Shown: one piece after another, positions 11,180 through 23,737 of the stretch
Layout of the letters: every line of letters starts with the position of its first letter
How positions within the stretch are numbered: position 1 is the stretch's first letter
From: Beroe forskalii
Taxonomy: Eukaryota; Ctenophora; Nuda; Beroida; Beroidae
Direction: 5' to 3'
Assembly (NCBI GenBank): GCA_011033025.1
Contig: WFMF01000265.1
Location: 62,001 to 126,000 of the forward strand
DNA: 64,000 nucleotides
Notes under the pieces: model-generated
What the model saw: the letters and a program-made list of their open reading frames with translations, nothing else
Told to the model about the DNA's origin: nothing
Databases searched by the model: none
Made by a program: the position numbers and the translations under genes

Positions 11180-13724
11180 TTCCAGTATATTATGTTATAT
11201 CCAGGATAACGTTCACGTGGTTAAAAGAAAGTATTAATAGATCCAATTGTCGCAAAGAGAGAAAAATCATTTACATTTCTGTCCCTCCAAACGAAAATAA
11301 AAGCATTTGATATATCTTAGGGCTTCTTAATCCCCATTTCAAGGCGAAAATCATATTTTCATATCATACCTGGCTATTGACATCCCTTAATATTTCTAAA
11401 TCTTATTTCTATCATATGATTGAGTAGGAGCTGTAGGAGTCGAAGGTGTGGTAGTTCTCGGTTTGACAAGGTGGATTTTCTAGCAACATTGAGCTTCAGA
11501 AGATACGTGGGGTTAGACAAAGAGAGCGCAAGCTTATATTCCATAGTAAGATAAGAATGGTTCGATCGACAGAGCAAACCAATCAAAGCCTCATTAAGAA
11601 CATCAGTACCGTGACAATAGGACTAGACTTCAACAGACCTTGATGAAATAAGTACAAGGATGGCAGACAAGCGTGGACTGTCAGCACCCTGTTAAATTAT
11701 TGCAGAAATTAATAAAGAATACAATTTGGAGAGTGATAACGAGATTTACCAGCGCTTATTACCAAAAATTCCAAAAAGACAAATCGCACCAAAATTACTG
11801 ACGAAAATGTAAAGCACGAAAAATTGGTATCATTTTCGATAAATCGTGTAATGATAAATAAATAGTTGTGCATCTCTGAATTCTATTCAAACAACTTACT
11901 ACCAATCGTTATTGAGATCGATATATAAGAACAACGCAATACTATTTTTACAATAACATGTTTCACATTCTTTCATTTTCCTCGCCAACCTGCATTCAAA
12001 CATCCAGAAAAGAAGAGAAAAAAGTGTCTAAAGAGCCGTGTAATTGATAACTGGGGAAGGTTCTATGCCCCGGCATGAATAAGGGAACTAACCCAGGACT
12101 AAGGGAACTAACCCCGAACTAAGGTAACTAACCCCGGAATAAGGGGAACTAACCCAGGAATAGGGGGACTATCTTAGGTGTGATGCTGGGGCTCTGTGTC
12201 CTAGCAAAGAACAAACCCAGGTGCTGTGATCCTGGGTGGAAGTCATGCCCCCTAGGGCACTGCAGCTGAAAATAGGGGCACGTACTACCCCCTAAAGGGT
12301 GCCAGATCGTGAGGTCAGAGGTGTTTGCACCCCCTAGGGGTGCAGCAATCCCTGCAAAGAGCAGGAGATAATTAAATGTAGGACAAAGAGTGCAGGTGAT
12401 ACAGCATGGTGTTTTCAGGTTGAGAACAAAGTTTTACTGCCTCAGCAGATTGGTTACCAGCGAGATACAACACCCGAATCGAAGATGTTACACTGTACAG
12501 TGTACAGTGAAAATTCTTCAAAGATCTGAGTAATTAAGATATTATTGATAATTTAAAAACTGTTTATAAATTTCGATACCGCAACATGAAAAAGAAAGAT
12601 GTAGTACAACAATATTAGTTTAATAAGCACGTTAATGAATTGTGCATTGTTTGAGAAGTTTTACTATGTTTCAGTCTTTTAAATGCACGATAATGGCGCC
12701 GGCTATGAAACACGGACAAAGAAAAAGTCTTTAAACTGGAAGTTAGTACGTGCTTCTTCATATCGGAAATAAGCCTGAAATGGATAAAATTCTCAAAATC
12801 AGAACAGTATATCACGTGATAAGGAAGATTGTAAGAAACAGCCCTGTGAAACACAAGATCTACTTTAGAAATCTCTTGGAGGGGTGCCAACACAGTATAC
12901 AACAACTGTAAGATTCACATTGTCTGGAGATAATGGCGAAGACCACTCAAAAAGAAGAAGATAACATGGCTCATGCGGTATAGGGAGCATTCTATAGTGA
13001 AAGATGGAAAGCCACAGAAACAGATCTCCTAGGGCAGCGGCAGATTGCCTGATTGGAATCCAATCAGGCGATCCAATCAGGCAATCCAATCAGGCAATGC
13101 AATCATTGGTTGCAGCTCGCTCTCTTTACCTCTAAACGGGTTCAGAGACGCTGATTAAGATGACGTAATATCTTTAAGTACAGCGTTTGGACGGTTTAAG
13201 CTGGTAGTAAGTAATATATACTTAGGATTTTGTTGATATCTATGAGACATATCAACTAGCTATCTATGAGGAAGATCAGCCCCTTCAACCCCAACCCCTC
13301 TGATTTTCCCGGAGAGCAGTGATCTATTTCCACCTTAAAACAACAGGAAGGAACACATATATGAAGTGTTGACGACGATAAGCAGCTCTTCTGTAATGAA
13401 ACGGAGTGGAATTAATGAAGATTCAACTCTCGAGACTAACAGATACTTCGCTCACCCTGAAGCAAGTGCAGCTTGTCTGGAAAACATTTATTCTCTATCA
13501 AGCTACTACTAAAAGTAAGATACATTTTACTAAATATTATGGTAGCTATGCAGCAAAATACATGTTGTCTAGAAAACTTGTGTATCAAGAACTACTCAAA
13601 GTAAGTGTGTAAAGAACTACTCAAAGTAAGATATCTAACTGATCATGAATATAGAAGCTGTGGAGCAGTTATAACATCAGACAGACAGTTAGAGAGGCTG
13701 CATCTCTTTAAAGACACAGAGCTG
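11180..13724. other. Intronic sequence with short repeats, no gene recognised
   Basis: At 12,080-12,175 four to five ~20-bp copies of AAGGGAACTAACCC(C/A)GG(A/G) lie in tandem. At 13,050-13,102 CAATCCAATCAGG is repeated. The rest shows no supported coding sequence. Confidence 0.5.
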
Positions 13725-13897
13725 CAGGGGCGTAGCCCGGGGAAGGCGACACAGGCGGCTGCCTCCCCTTTTTGAACAGAAATTGCGATTTTTTAAAATT
13801 TTGTGATAATGAGAGCTTTTAGCCAAGCAAAATAAAACATTCAACAGGTTTCGAATGTAACTCGCCGCCCCCTTTTCAAAGATCTGGCTACGCCCTA
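13725..13897. mobile_element. Small hAT-type MITE
   Basis: The left end CAGGGGCGTAGCC is matched by GGCTACGCCCTA at the right, the common hAT terminal form. Flanks are CAGAGCTG and CAGAGAGA, a decayed 8-bp target duplication. It is 173 bp with no coding capacity. Confidence 0.65.
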
Positions 13898-14108
13898 CAG
13901 AGAGACATCATGATTACAGAGATTTTGAAGCGGTCCAATCTCACATGTGACTTCTATGTATCACACGCACAAAAACAAAGAAAACAATATATCTATCGAA
14001 TAGTAGACCACGACCAGTGATCTACATGACTCACGACTTTAAAACGAAACAATATTCATGTCAGATATCATGAATCATGATCAGAAACTACCAATCAGCT
14101 ATTCCTTC

Positions 14109-14141
14109 CTATTGAGTAGTATCATTGATACTACTCAATAG
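14109..14141. repeat. 33-bp perfect palindrome
   Basis: CTATTGAGTAGTATCA, one central T, and the exact reverse complement. Possibly the tip of a decayed inverted-repeat element. Confidence 0.75.
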
Positions 14142-14779
14142 AAAGGGCGTGGCTTGGAATGTGTCTCAATTCTTCAGTAATCATTCAGAATTGCGACAGT
14201 TGACCGAGAGTTACGGCCAATCATTCAGTCAATTGGATCTATAACATGCAATCAAAGTTTGAATTGCGTTTCCAATGAAAAAAGACAAATTTTACCTTCA
14301 ATGATTAAAAACTAATCATATAAAATCCTTTTTTTGACTTGTACATTCCTAATATTGACCTAATATTGACCTAATATTGACTATTGGTATATACTTTTCA
14401 ATTTTATCGGCAGAAGTAAAATAAACAGATATCAGCCGCCCCATCCAGTGACGGGGAAGGTAAAATCAGTCAACTCTACAAACTACACATTTACCTGGCT
14501 CCTCGCATCTTGACACACGACATACACCCCAAATCATTCCACGACAATCGGAGAATTGGGAATTGGCGATCCCGTACGGCCATTGGGCGAGTGCAAGGCT
14601 GGTACTGTCTAACTAGATTTTATCCTATTTTAACCCATTTCAACAAGTGTTTAACCTAATTATATAGGACCCAATCGCCTCATATCGAGTTACCCGGGAT
14701 TTATGTACGAAGCACGTCCTGAAGTCGAGTGGCACAGAGTTAAATTCTGCGAAGCAAGGTACTTATCCAAATGGATTGG

Positions 14780-14870
14780 GAGCATGTTTAGAGTGGAAGA
14801 GAGACGACACAGACTGAATTGGGTGGAAGAGAGACGACTAAAAATGAATTGGGTGGAAGAGAAGTGGCAC
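14780..14870. repeat. Tandem ~27-bp repeat
   Basis: Three copies of AATTGGGTGGAAGAGAGACG-like units, also degenerate at the left end. Confidence 0.6.
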
Positions 14871-15004
14871 ACAATCGCGAGAACTATAATTGCCCCAGGC
14901 TGAAGACCGGGGGAAGTACAAAGGAAGCGCTGGGGGCGCTGATAAAATATATTTATATATATTTGCATGCAAACCTCCCTTGATAGGAGTAATGAATCGT
15001 AAGA

Positions 15005-15060
15005 TCAGCCAATCAAAAAAGACTATTTGGTGTCACGTGACTTATAAGAAGCGCTAGCAG
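15005..15060 (+). promoter_or_regulatory. CCAAT / GTCACGTGAC / TATA-like promoter
   Basis: GCCAATCA, then GTCACGTGAC at about 15,034, then TTATAAG within 15 bp. This arrangement precedes the membrane-protein-like reading frame at 15.25 kb. Confidence 0.4.
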
Positions 15061-15258
15061 ACAAATGAATTGGAGTCTGGAGGAGAGAGGCAATCTGGTT
15101 GATTAAACTATGCAGTGGTAGAGATTCCTGTGCTATCTTATTCATATGATATCAGTGATAACCCAACGAAGCTACACTAGATATTGGATAGAATCCAAAA
15201 CCAATCTCAGGACACGAAGTTGCAATCTCCACTTATTTCATAAACTCCCATAATACAT

Positions 15259-16371
15259 TTGAATCTGGACGCCAAATTCACTTTAAGTGACTTTCCACTA
15301 GATGCCCAAAATGTCACCGACACATTTTCTGCCTTATGTACTACCTACAATCAATCATTGGAGAAATCATTTCTCCATTGGTATCTTCGTTTCACGACGC
15401 CAAAAAATCAAATTTGTGGCGACTGGCGCTACATAATCATAGGGCTGGTCGCTTTTGTATTATCAGCTCTCATACTCGCCTTTTCATTCGCGTACTATTA
15501 TTACCGGATACTAATTGTACAACAAAGTGGACCTTCTCAGCCAGAAAAATATCAATTTTCTAAACTATTAGCGGCTGAAAAACGAAATTCCATTTAAAGT
15601 ACGAAATGTCGAATTGCTGGAACTTACAATTCATATTAAGAAATTTTTGATAAAATTTGAAAACGTTTCGGATGAATCTTGACGATTGTATTTCTGATCT
15701 AATTAACAAAGATGATTTGTTACCTACCTTTACTTAGCTTACTGGGCAAACGCAAGAAACTGAAGTACTCAAAAGCACAACGGAAATCTTCTGTCAAGAA
15801 CGAAGCACTTTCCAGAGACGCTGGATCGTCCGTCAATGAAGCTGAAGCACCTTCCAGTCGACCAATGGAGATAAATCTTCTCGGATCGCTCTGCCTGACC
15901 AGAAAGCAGCTACTTCAGATGTATCCAGTACTGCCACGAACGCCGACCCTACGCAGTCTGCTGCAGCAATGAGAAACACAGTTAAATGTGAAGAAAAGCA
16001 TGAAACCATGATGGACATAGAGACTTCAGACAACTACAAAGACGTCGCACTCTCCAATGATGCAAAACTCATCACACTGCGAGTGACAGATAGATCTGAC
16101 CCCACCATCAATGAGCATTGAGCAGCCTCCACATACAGAGGATGAAGTGACCTTAATCTCGATGACGTCTTCGTTAGAAGAGCTAACAATACTCAACTTT
16201 TCGGAAGAAAAAGAGAATTCATCACTTCCACAGTACACTGACCCTCTGGATGAGATCAATACTCTACTAAAAAATTCAGCCCACCTAAAGATATCGCTCC
16301 TTTGAAGGTGAAGGAAGGAGACCGAGCGATCACAAGAAGGAAAAGAGGAAGAATAAGCCCTAAGGGATGAT
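15259..16371 (+). pseudogene. Decayed gene with a membrane-protein segment
   Basis: The first part (to 15597) encodes an N-glycosylatable stretch (NVTDTF, NQSLEK), then a hydrophobic span of about 25 residues around YIIIGLVAFVLSALILAFSF and a basic tail, like a single-pass membrane protein. Further on, frame pieces rich in Ser, Glu and Asp read as a cytoplasmic tail, for example MSIEQPPHTEDEVTLISM and REKRKKLKYS-like basic runs. The pieces lie in different frames and the region is broken in several places, or else has introns I could not place. I do not recognise the family; origin from a host gene or an old element is open. Confidence 0.35.
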
Positions 16372-17284
16372 ATCTGGTTATTCAGCACAGATAATGATGC
16401 TTCGTGACCTGAACGTTCACGAGAGCAGAGTAAGAAATACACAATGTAGAAAACACATGATAAAACGTTAACATTTTCTCGGGGATGGCTATTCATGGAA
16501 CTGTCAACAGTGTAGTAAACACTTGAGAATACTGATTAAGAAATGCATCGGATTAAGAATTGCTATTTTAATAGAAGTTGTTATATTTTGAGTACCTCTG
16601 TTAGGGCACATGCTTAAAGATGAAGTGTGAAGAATAAATGTTTTGCCCATTTGTGTTGCCTTAATGGCAAAATTATTAACATTTAAATTAAACACATCAG
16701 AGATATCATGAGATGACGCTGCATGAGCAAAGCGGTGTGTTCACGAGATTAAAAATCATAATTTTCAAGAACAAAACCAAACAAGAAGATTATAATTTTA
16801 GTTTGAGTCACTACCAAACTCTAGTCTCTCTGAATATCGAGCCGTCAAACATCTGGTGTGAATTGTAGGATTCGAACCTATGCGGGCAGAGCCCAATTGA
16901 TTTCCAATCAAAGGATACTCGATAATGTAATTTGACGGTGTACTGAGTAAAAGACATCGGAAAAGGTCTCATTTCGTCACACACACCCAGAACTTCTTCC
17001 ATACGGGTCAAGACACAATTCTGTGAGCCAAAAAGCAAATATAAGAGTTCATCAGAAAGGAAGATATCGGAAACTTTGATCATGCGTAGATACAGCCAAA
17101 AAACCACGCTTCGTGAACTGATTAAAAATCGTAAATAACAAATGTATATACGCCCTGTCACGTAAGATAGAAAAACACAATGTACAATAAACATGATAAA
17201 ACGTAAACAATTTAATCTCCGCCAATCGGCCAATTATAGGAGATCTTGCTAAAGTGGTGACCTCGCTCCACTATAGAGTCGTCA

Positions 17285-17350
17285 TGAGACTTCAGCAACT
17301 TGAACACAGAATTCAGCAACTTTAACACAAAATTAAGCAACTTTAACACA
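17285..17350. repeat. Tandem ~22-bp repeat
   Basis: Three copies of TTCAGCAACTTTAACACA-like units. Confidence 0.7.
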
Positions 17351-17394
17351 GTTAATAAGCAGAATACGTATCAAGCAGCTGAGAGAATATTCCA

Positions 17395-18290
17395 TCATGT
17401 GTAGTCAATCATCTGGATTGTATTGCACGCAGGATATACAGAGTTTAGTGCAATCTGTAAAATCAAAGCAATACCAACAGTAAGATTTCGTTTAATATTG
17501 TATTAAACCTAATCTTTATTTCAGGTATTTAAAAGTTTAAATGAAGATCTAAAAGGAAGTTGCCACTCCCCATCACTGCGAGACTTGATAACTTATTAAT
17601 AAAATTGGATGTAATAATGATTGCAGGGGCATTAAAACAATTGCTACTCTGCCAATGATTGTTTAAGTAATACACATAGTTGAAGAGTTGAATTTCACTG
17701 CTGAAGGAGCAGACTTTGTTGAATGGAGTATCACAGGGAACCTTTGCATGAGAAGATAATTCCGGTCATAATTGTCATCACATCTCATCAGTAGTATTAC
17801 ATCGCAGGGGTGAGGGTGATGGGAAGATCAAACCAGTATTCAGAAATTAAAATTAACTGTGGAAAATCGTGGAATCAAGCAGTAAGATAGCAAGCACTCG
17901 CTTAATGCTGATCCACCTTTCAGCGTTTAACTAATCAAATGGCAGACAAACGATATAATAAGGATTGAGGGTAAGACGTGTGTCCCTCTTTCGAAATATT
18001 TAATAATTAGAATTTGTTGCGGCTTCTCCGCACAATTAGATCCTCTAATCAAGTGTAGTCCATCATCTGAATTATATTGCATGCCGGCAATACAATTCAG
18101 ATTTTAATGCAAAGTGGAAAAAACAGTAAGAAGAAGGATATATAAGATTTCATTTAATATTGTACTGAAACCTTTAAATCTTTATTCAATGAAGATTGAA
18201 AAGGGAGTTTCCTCTCTCTCTCCTTCACTGTGAGAGGTGGTAACGAATTAGATTGATAACTTTTACTAGGTTATATTGACATGATTATTG
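17395..18290. repeat. Degenerate tandem duplication, period ~650 bp
   Basis: 17,398-17,610 and 18,050-18,260 share GTGTAGTC(A/C)ATCATCTG, TTTAATATTGTA, AATCTTTATT and GAGACTTGATAACTT-like blocks in the same order. No coding sequence is seen. Confidence 0.55.
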
Positions 18291-18532
18291 ATATCCACAT
18301 TGGCACTGATTGGAAGCTGAAAATTGGAATGCTGGAGCAGCAGATTCTATTGTTGGCAGATATTATTGTGAAATATGTAATAAAAGGTGAAAAAAAGCCA
18401 TTTGGAGTCCTTTGTAACTGATGATACCAAATCTGCTTTTCAGCAGACCAAAAAGTATGCCTGTGAATGCCTTAGAAACAGGGAAATGTCTTCACATGAA
18501 GTAGTTGATCGCATGTTACAAAACAATGGGGA

Positions 18533-18655
18533 GTTATAGGGGCGGGGACCATGTTTTTTTTGTATTTTTTTGTATTTTTTTGTCCAACCATTTTTTGTCC
18601 AACTTCCAAAAATAGGGTACATTTTGGACAAAAAAATACAAAAAAATACAAATAT
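18533..18655. mobile_element. Poly-T inverted-repeat element, copy 1
   Basis: GGGGCGGGGACCATG starts at 18539, followed by T-rich GTATTTTTTT units, GTCCAACCATTTTTTGTCC, AAAAATAGGGTACA, then the complement TGGACAAAAAAATAC. It is a hairpin-forming short element; its partner is at 21,780. Confidence 0.55.
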
Positions 18656-18664
18656 ATAGGGGAG

Positions 18665-19515
18665 ATAGGCGGCAAATGGGACAGTTTGTCAAATGGGACA
18701 GCTTCATATCTCACTTAATTTTGGTCACTATGTAACATGAGACCTTTGAATATGTTCCAATTAGTGGAACATAGATGGGAATTGAATTGCAGGTTGAATG
18801 CAATAAGAATCACGGTTTAAGGCTACAAAGCTGAACGAAGTCATCAGAACTAGGAAGTTGAGATTTTCATTTCGACTGTTGTGTTCGCATTATTGTTTTT
18901 AGGTCGCTTTTTCGGTTTTATAGCCGATATCAGACATCTTATGATGTTATTCAAACGTCAAAAAACGTTGCTTCTCTAATATTCAGAATATATTATGCGA
19001 ATTATGCATGCCATGTGAAATTGTCAAATGGGACAGATCGAAATTTGGAAAATGGGACACCCTTTCGGCAGAATATTTCCATCTCATTAAACGTATTATT
19101 GCTTTTTGACCAACTTGAATATATAGAAATAGCGTATTTTTCATCATGGAACAGCCGTACTGATTATGGCATGTTTGCACAGTTTTTCAAATCTGATCAA
19201 AAGTCCATTTCTAATGCACAAAAATATCAAAATGACATCAGACACCCAATATCAGGCAGCAGACAACTATGGGGACTGGGTTTTGCGTGATGGGACAGGG
19301 TGTCCCATTTGGTAATCATGGCACTTATAAAATGGGACACTGTCCGTCAAATGGGACAGCTCATTATCTCAGAAACCCTTCATATTAATGACCTTGGAAT
19401 GTGCAACAGAACATATTTCCACAATTCGAGTATCCTGGAACATAATTTTCACACAAAGCGTAGATCCCTTCATTCAAAATGTTCATCTCAAATTTTTGTC
19501 CCATTTGCCGCCTAT
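18665..19515. mobile_element. 850-bp terminal-inverted-repeat element (non-autonomous)
   Basis: The left end ATAGGCGGCAAATGGGACA (18665-18683) is exactly matched by its reverse complement at 19497-19515. The word (C)AAATGGGACA recurs inside at about 18,691, 19,023, 19,047 (AAAATGGGACAC), 19,328 and 19,348, the last two beside an internal GACAGGGTGTCCC palindrome. This is the layout of an element with subterminal transposase-binding motifs. No open frame is long enough for a transposase. Confidence 0.75.
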
Positions 19516-19847
19516 ATAAAATTCAAAATACTGAGCCTCTGTAAATGAGGTAATCCTGTGACAAGAGCCACCTCGACGTTTCTTAACAATCCCGACCAAA
19601 AAATCAACATTTCTTTGATCAAATCTCGACCAAACCTTAATAAAATCCCGACAGACTTCATCTGATTTTTTGAAATTCTTAACTATATCGATGATCTTAT
19701 TAACCTTAGCAATCCTTATACCTAATACCCTTACCTTACTCAAAGCTTTACCTCTCACCAGTGACCAAAACCCTAGCTATAATCCTAATCGAGGCCGTAA
19801 CCTGTCTGTAAGTCTGTAGACTACCTATAACTATAAACTTATAAGGT

Positions 19848-20295
19848 ACTAGCGTTTGCCCGCGAAGATTCGCGGAAACAATCAACCTGATACCTTTGGT
19901 TTATCTTGTATCCAGCAGCCAACAGCTACTTGCTTCATGACCTCATCTTGGAATTTGATAAGTAATTGGATCACCATTACCGCTTACCGAGGATTACAGA
20001 TATTCGCGGAAATGCACTGCACAACATACTTTAGTACTTTGTAATTTGAGATCACCTATATAGTATTGCCTTTCCATAGCATATATTAGCATTAGTAAAC
20101 GCATGATATTTATTATGCAAATAACTAATCAACGGATGGTCCAATTCAAATTTTCCTTAAATAGTAATAAGCCCCTTAATTGAGAGAAGATTTTCCCGAA
20201 AAAACGATCAAAAATATCAAATGCACTTCTTAAATAGTCATTTTACACAGACAGACAGACAGATGCACGAACACTCTGAAATTATTAATATAGAT
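19848..20295. repeat. Retroposon fragment (SINE/LINE tail type)
   Basis: It begins ACTAGCGTTTGCCCGCGAAG and ends with ACAGACAGACAGACAG, about 30 bp, then ATTATTAATATAGAT. This start-and-end combination is widespread in invertebrate non-LTR-derived repeats; I cannot fix the clade. Confidence 0.5.
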
Positions 20296-21180
20296 TGCGA
20301 CTTGAAATGTCGTGCTCAGATAAAACGTACATTCACCTCTAATTTCTCTAAATAGTATTTTTGAGGACATCCATATGGTTAATTTCCACCATGAATCAGA
20401 GTGTGTCTGATTCATTCGATTTCACTCGATTTTGATGACCAAAAACCTAATTTCCGAGCCTTAGCATGAAATTTCTAAATTTCAAGATAAGACCCGAAAT
20501 ATTAAAAATTGCTGAAAATTTTTTGATCATAATTAGTACCGATCACAATTTAATTCGCAATTCGTCATAACAATTAATACACATCATAATTTCTACTCTC
20601 AGTGCTAAGGTGCAGCTTTTTGCAAGGTGTTTGAGGCCCACATATTATCTGGTAGATCGCATTCTCAATTCTCAGTGAGCTGCAATCACGAATATTTCAA
20701 ACTTTTGAAATTGGACACTGGCCTTTTTTGTTTCGTGACGTCATGCCACTTGGCCTGTCACATGACTCTCCGGTTGTCGCACATTCGTCCAAGAAAACCC
20801 ATAACAATTTATTCAAACTTATTCAAACTTAATTCAAATTTCAAACTGAATGGAAGGATCCTTTCACTAGCTCACTTGTATTCGGAAATTTGCCCCGAAT
20901 AACACATAATCACACAGAGCGGTTACACAAGAGTGACATGGCTATTGGTTGGTATTGCGGAACAGCACCATTGTTTATTTTGACAAGGACTCAAGTTATG
21001 GATCCAATTACGCGATATTCGTACGGAAACAATGGCATTCCATCTCACACCCCACTAAGACAGATCATTCGATTATTTTTATCTACATACTACAGTACAG
21101 GAATGTATGAAATTAGAAATAAATATGAAATTAGAAATAATTTATATGTTAATAATAACTGCCTTTTGATTTAGGTGTAA

Positions 21181-21351
21181 CGCATATGTGTGCAGATCGC
21201 TCGATACGGAGGGCTCGATAACCTTACATACTAACAATTGCGCGCGCAACTCTTTTATACAGTAAGTTACTGTTTAAAAGAGTTGCGCGCGCAATTGTTA
21301 GTATGTAAGGTTATCGAGCCCTCCGTATCGAGCGATCTGCACACATATGCG
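21181..21351. mobile_element. 171-bp nearly perfect palindromic element with TAA target duplication
   Basis: Centred on 21266, the arms 21181-21265 and 21267-21351 are reverse complements with a single mismatch. It starts CGCATATGTGTGCAGATCG and is flanked on both sides by TAA (21178-21180, 21352-21354), a 3-bp T-N-A duplication like that of PIF/Harbinger elements. The near lack of divergence suggests a recent insertion or active arm correction. Confidence 0.8.
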
Positions 21352-21779
21352 TAAATATTATTGTTATTACAGGGCCAAAATTAATTAACTGCCTATTGGA
21401 CGAGAAGCAGATAAGTTTTACATGCACAATATGCATTGATACCATGATAGTAAGCAGAAATTTCATAATACTATGTAATACACTTACCTACCCCTAGCGC
21501 TTCCTAAGAAGCGCACTCTACCTACCTACCAACCTACCTACTACCCCGACGGCCGACCTAACATGTGTTTTTTAATCTACCAACCACATTCACAGCTTAA
21601 AAGGGCTGTAATTCATCAGATCAATCCATGTCCCCATACTGTTAGTAGGCAAAAATGTAGAGTTTATTAGATTTGAAACGATCTGTTGTTGATAGTATGA
21701 ACGAGATACAACCGAATTATAACTTTCTAAAGCTGTCCATAGAATGTCCCCAATGTCAAAAGCTTCCTAGATTTATGAT

Positions 21780-21917
21780 CATTTTTTTGTATTTTTTTGT
21801 ATTTAATTGTATTTTTTTGTATTTTTTTGTCCAACCATTTTTTTGTCCAACTTCAAAAAATAGGGTACACTTTGGACAAAAAATACAAAAAAAACATGGT
21901 CCCCGCCCCGTTATACC
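21780..21917. mobile_element. Poly-T inverted-repeat element, copy 2
   Basis: Same core as the copy at 18,533 in the same orientation (GTCCAACCATTTTTTTGTCC, AAAAATAGGGTACAC). Here the GC-rich end CATGGTCCCCGCCCC is at the right, as an inverted copy of the other's left end. Confidence 0.55.
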
Positions 21918-23189
21918 AAGCTAGTGAGCAGTTCATCTTTGTCCCAACAACGTTTTCAAGGTATAGGACCAGGTGTCTAAAAAAGATATAGAACAACTTT
22001 AAAAACACTTCATGACTATGTAAAGAACTATGAAATATATTTTTACCCACAACACACTATATTATGGCTCGACCAATAGGAACACAACACACTATGGCTC
22101 GACCAATGAGAGCGCAGTATTGCACGAACCCGGAGCACTCATTGGTCAAATCCCAACAGGCTGTGTAAAACACGCTGTAGGAGAAGTGAAACACCGTCTG
22201 TAATAATCAGGGCGACACTCGAGAATAAGGAAAATTAGGGGAGAAAACTAACAAGGGATACGAAGAGAACACATTGAGACGGTGTGATATCTGGCATTTT
22301 GAGGGTTTTCTGGGGTATCAGATTGCCCATGAATATATACGAAGCTGTAATGGCTCTGTTTGACAGTGAAATTAGTGCAGATAACTGCAGTAATTATTAG
22401 TTTAATTAGTCTGAAGGACAGGGGCGGTAACATTATATGGGAGTTAGTTCAGATGACATGACCTACACAAGTCAAAAACTCGATAAATTATTTGATATAA
22501 TTTTGAAGAGAGGCAAAGGTACTTGGTAGAGCATAGGGTCTAGCGAAATGGTATCAACATTACCACTGGCCACATTACATAAGTTTTGCCCCCGATTTAT
22601 ACATTACAGGAGTGCCGAGCATATGAGGTTTATTTCAGATTAGATGACATGAGCTAAGTCAAAATCACGATAAGTAGAAAAGGGGTACACGGTTCACCAA
22701 AAAGAGACAGGTTTTCGCCAAACTTGACAGAAAGGTTACACAGTAATTGATGATGGGTTCGACAAGGCTCTTACCACTGTGTCATGACGGATGTCCATTG
22801 TCAAAGGAGGCTCTGAAAGCGGTCCTCCGAGACTGTAGACGAGCAAGTTTTACTCTAGAAATAGATACCAAACATAACCGCTTGGACTTGACGAAGCAAA
22901 AGTAGGGGAGATCAACAGTAGACTTAGGCACACCCAAAGCAGGATAATACATAACAGGGCACCCTGCCAAAAACGGGGAGTTTTGGCAGCGATTTCTCGA
23001 AAAGTATTGAAGACTGTGGTGAAATAGAAAACGGAGCTTCAACTTAAAAGAAACATACACAGTTTGGTCAGCAAAATGACAATTGACATCATAAAAGGAC
23101 ATACAATTAAGCAAGGAAAAAGATTACCGAGATCATGGCACAATAATCACTTCATTAAGTCTCTATCAGCATGCAGTGTAGACGAGCTT

Positions 23190-23737
23190 TAGGAGCCAAA
23201 GATACGAACATCGCATGAACTTCTCACCTACTAAAAGCCAAGGAGGTGCTTGGCGAATTCCGAATTTTAATTTTCAGGGTCAATCTAGCAGGAATTTACG
23301 GTCAAATTTCAAAGCAGAAAACTCACAGCTCCCAGCTGCAAGATAGTGGTTTTGGATATTCGAAATATGGACACAGAAATCCGTGAGAAGTAAGAAGGAG
23401 TACTTTTCTCTTATTTCAAGATGCTACAATTTATATGAAATTGCTTTGAAATTTATTATATTATAATAAATTTCAAAGCAATTTCATATAAATTGTAGCA
23501 TCTTGAAATAAGAGAAAAGTACTCCTTCTTACTTCTCACGGATTTCTGTGTCCATATTTCGAACATTCCAAAACCACTATCTTGCAGCCGGGAGCTGGGA
23601 TTTTTCTGCTTTGAAATTTGACCGTAAACAAATTCCTGCTAGATTGACCCTGAAAATTAAAATTCGGAATTCGCCAAGCACCTTCTTGGCTTTCAGTAGG
23701 TGAGAAGTTCATGCGATGTTCGTATCTTTGGCTCCTA
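23190..23737. mobile_element. 548-bp imperfect palindrome (foldback element)
   Basis: Arms of about 270 bp meet at about 23,461 in TTTATTATATTATAATAAA and match with only scattered differences and small indels. The outer ends are GGAGCC and GGCTCC, with TA on both sides, as for TA-targeting elements. It carries no coding sequence. Confidence 0.8.
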
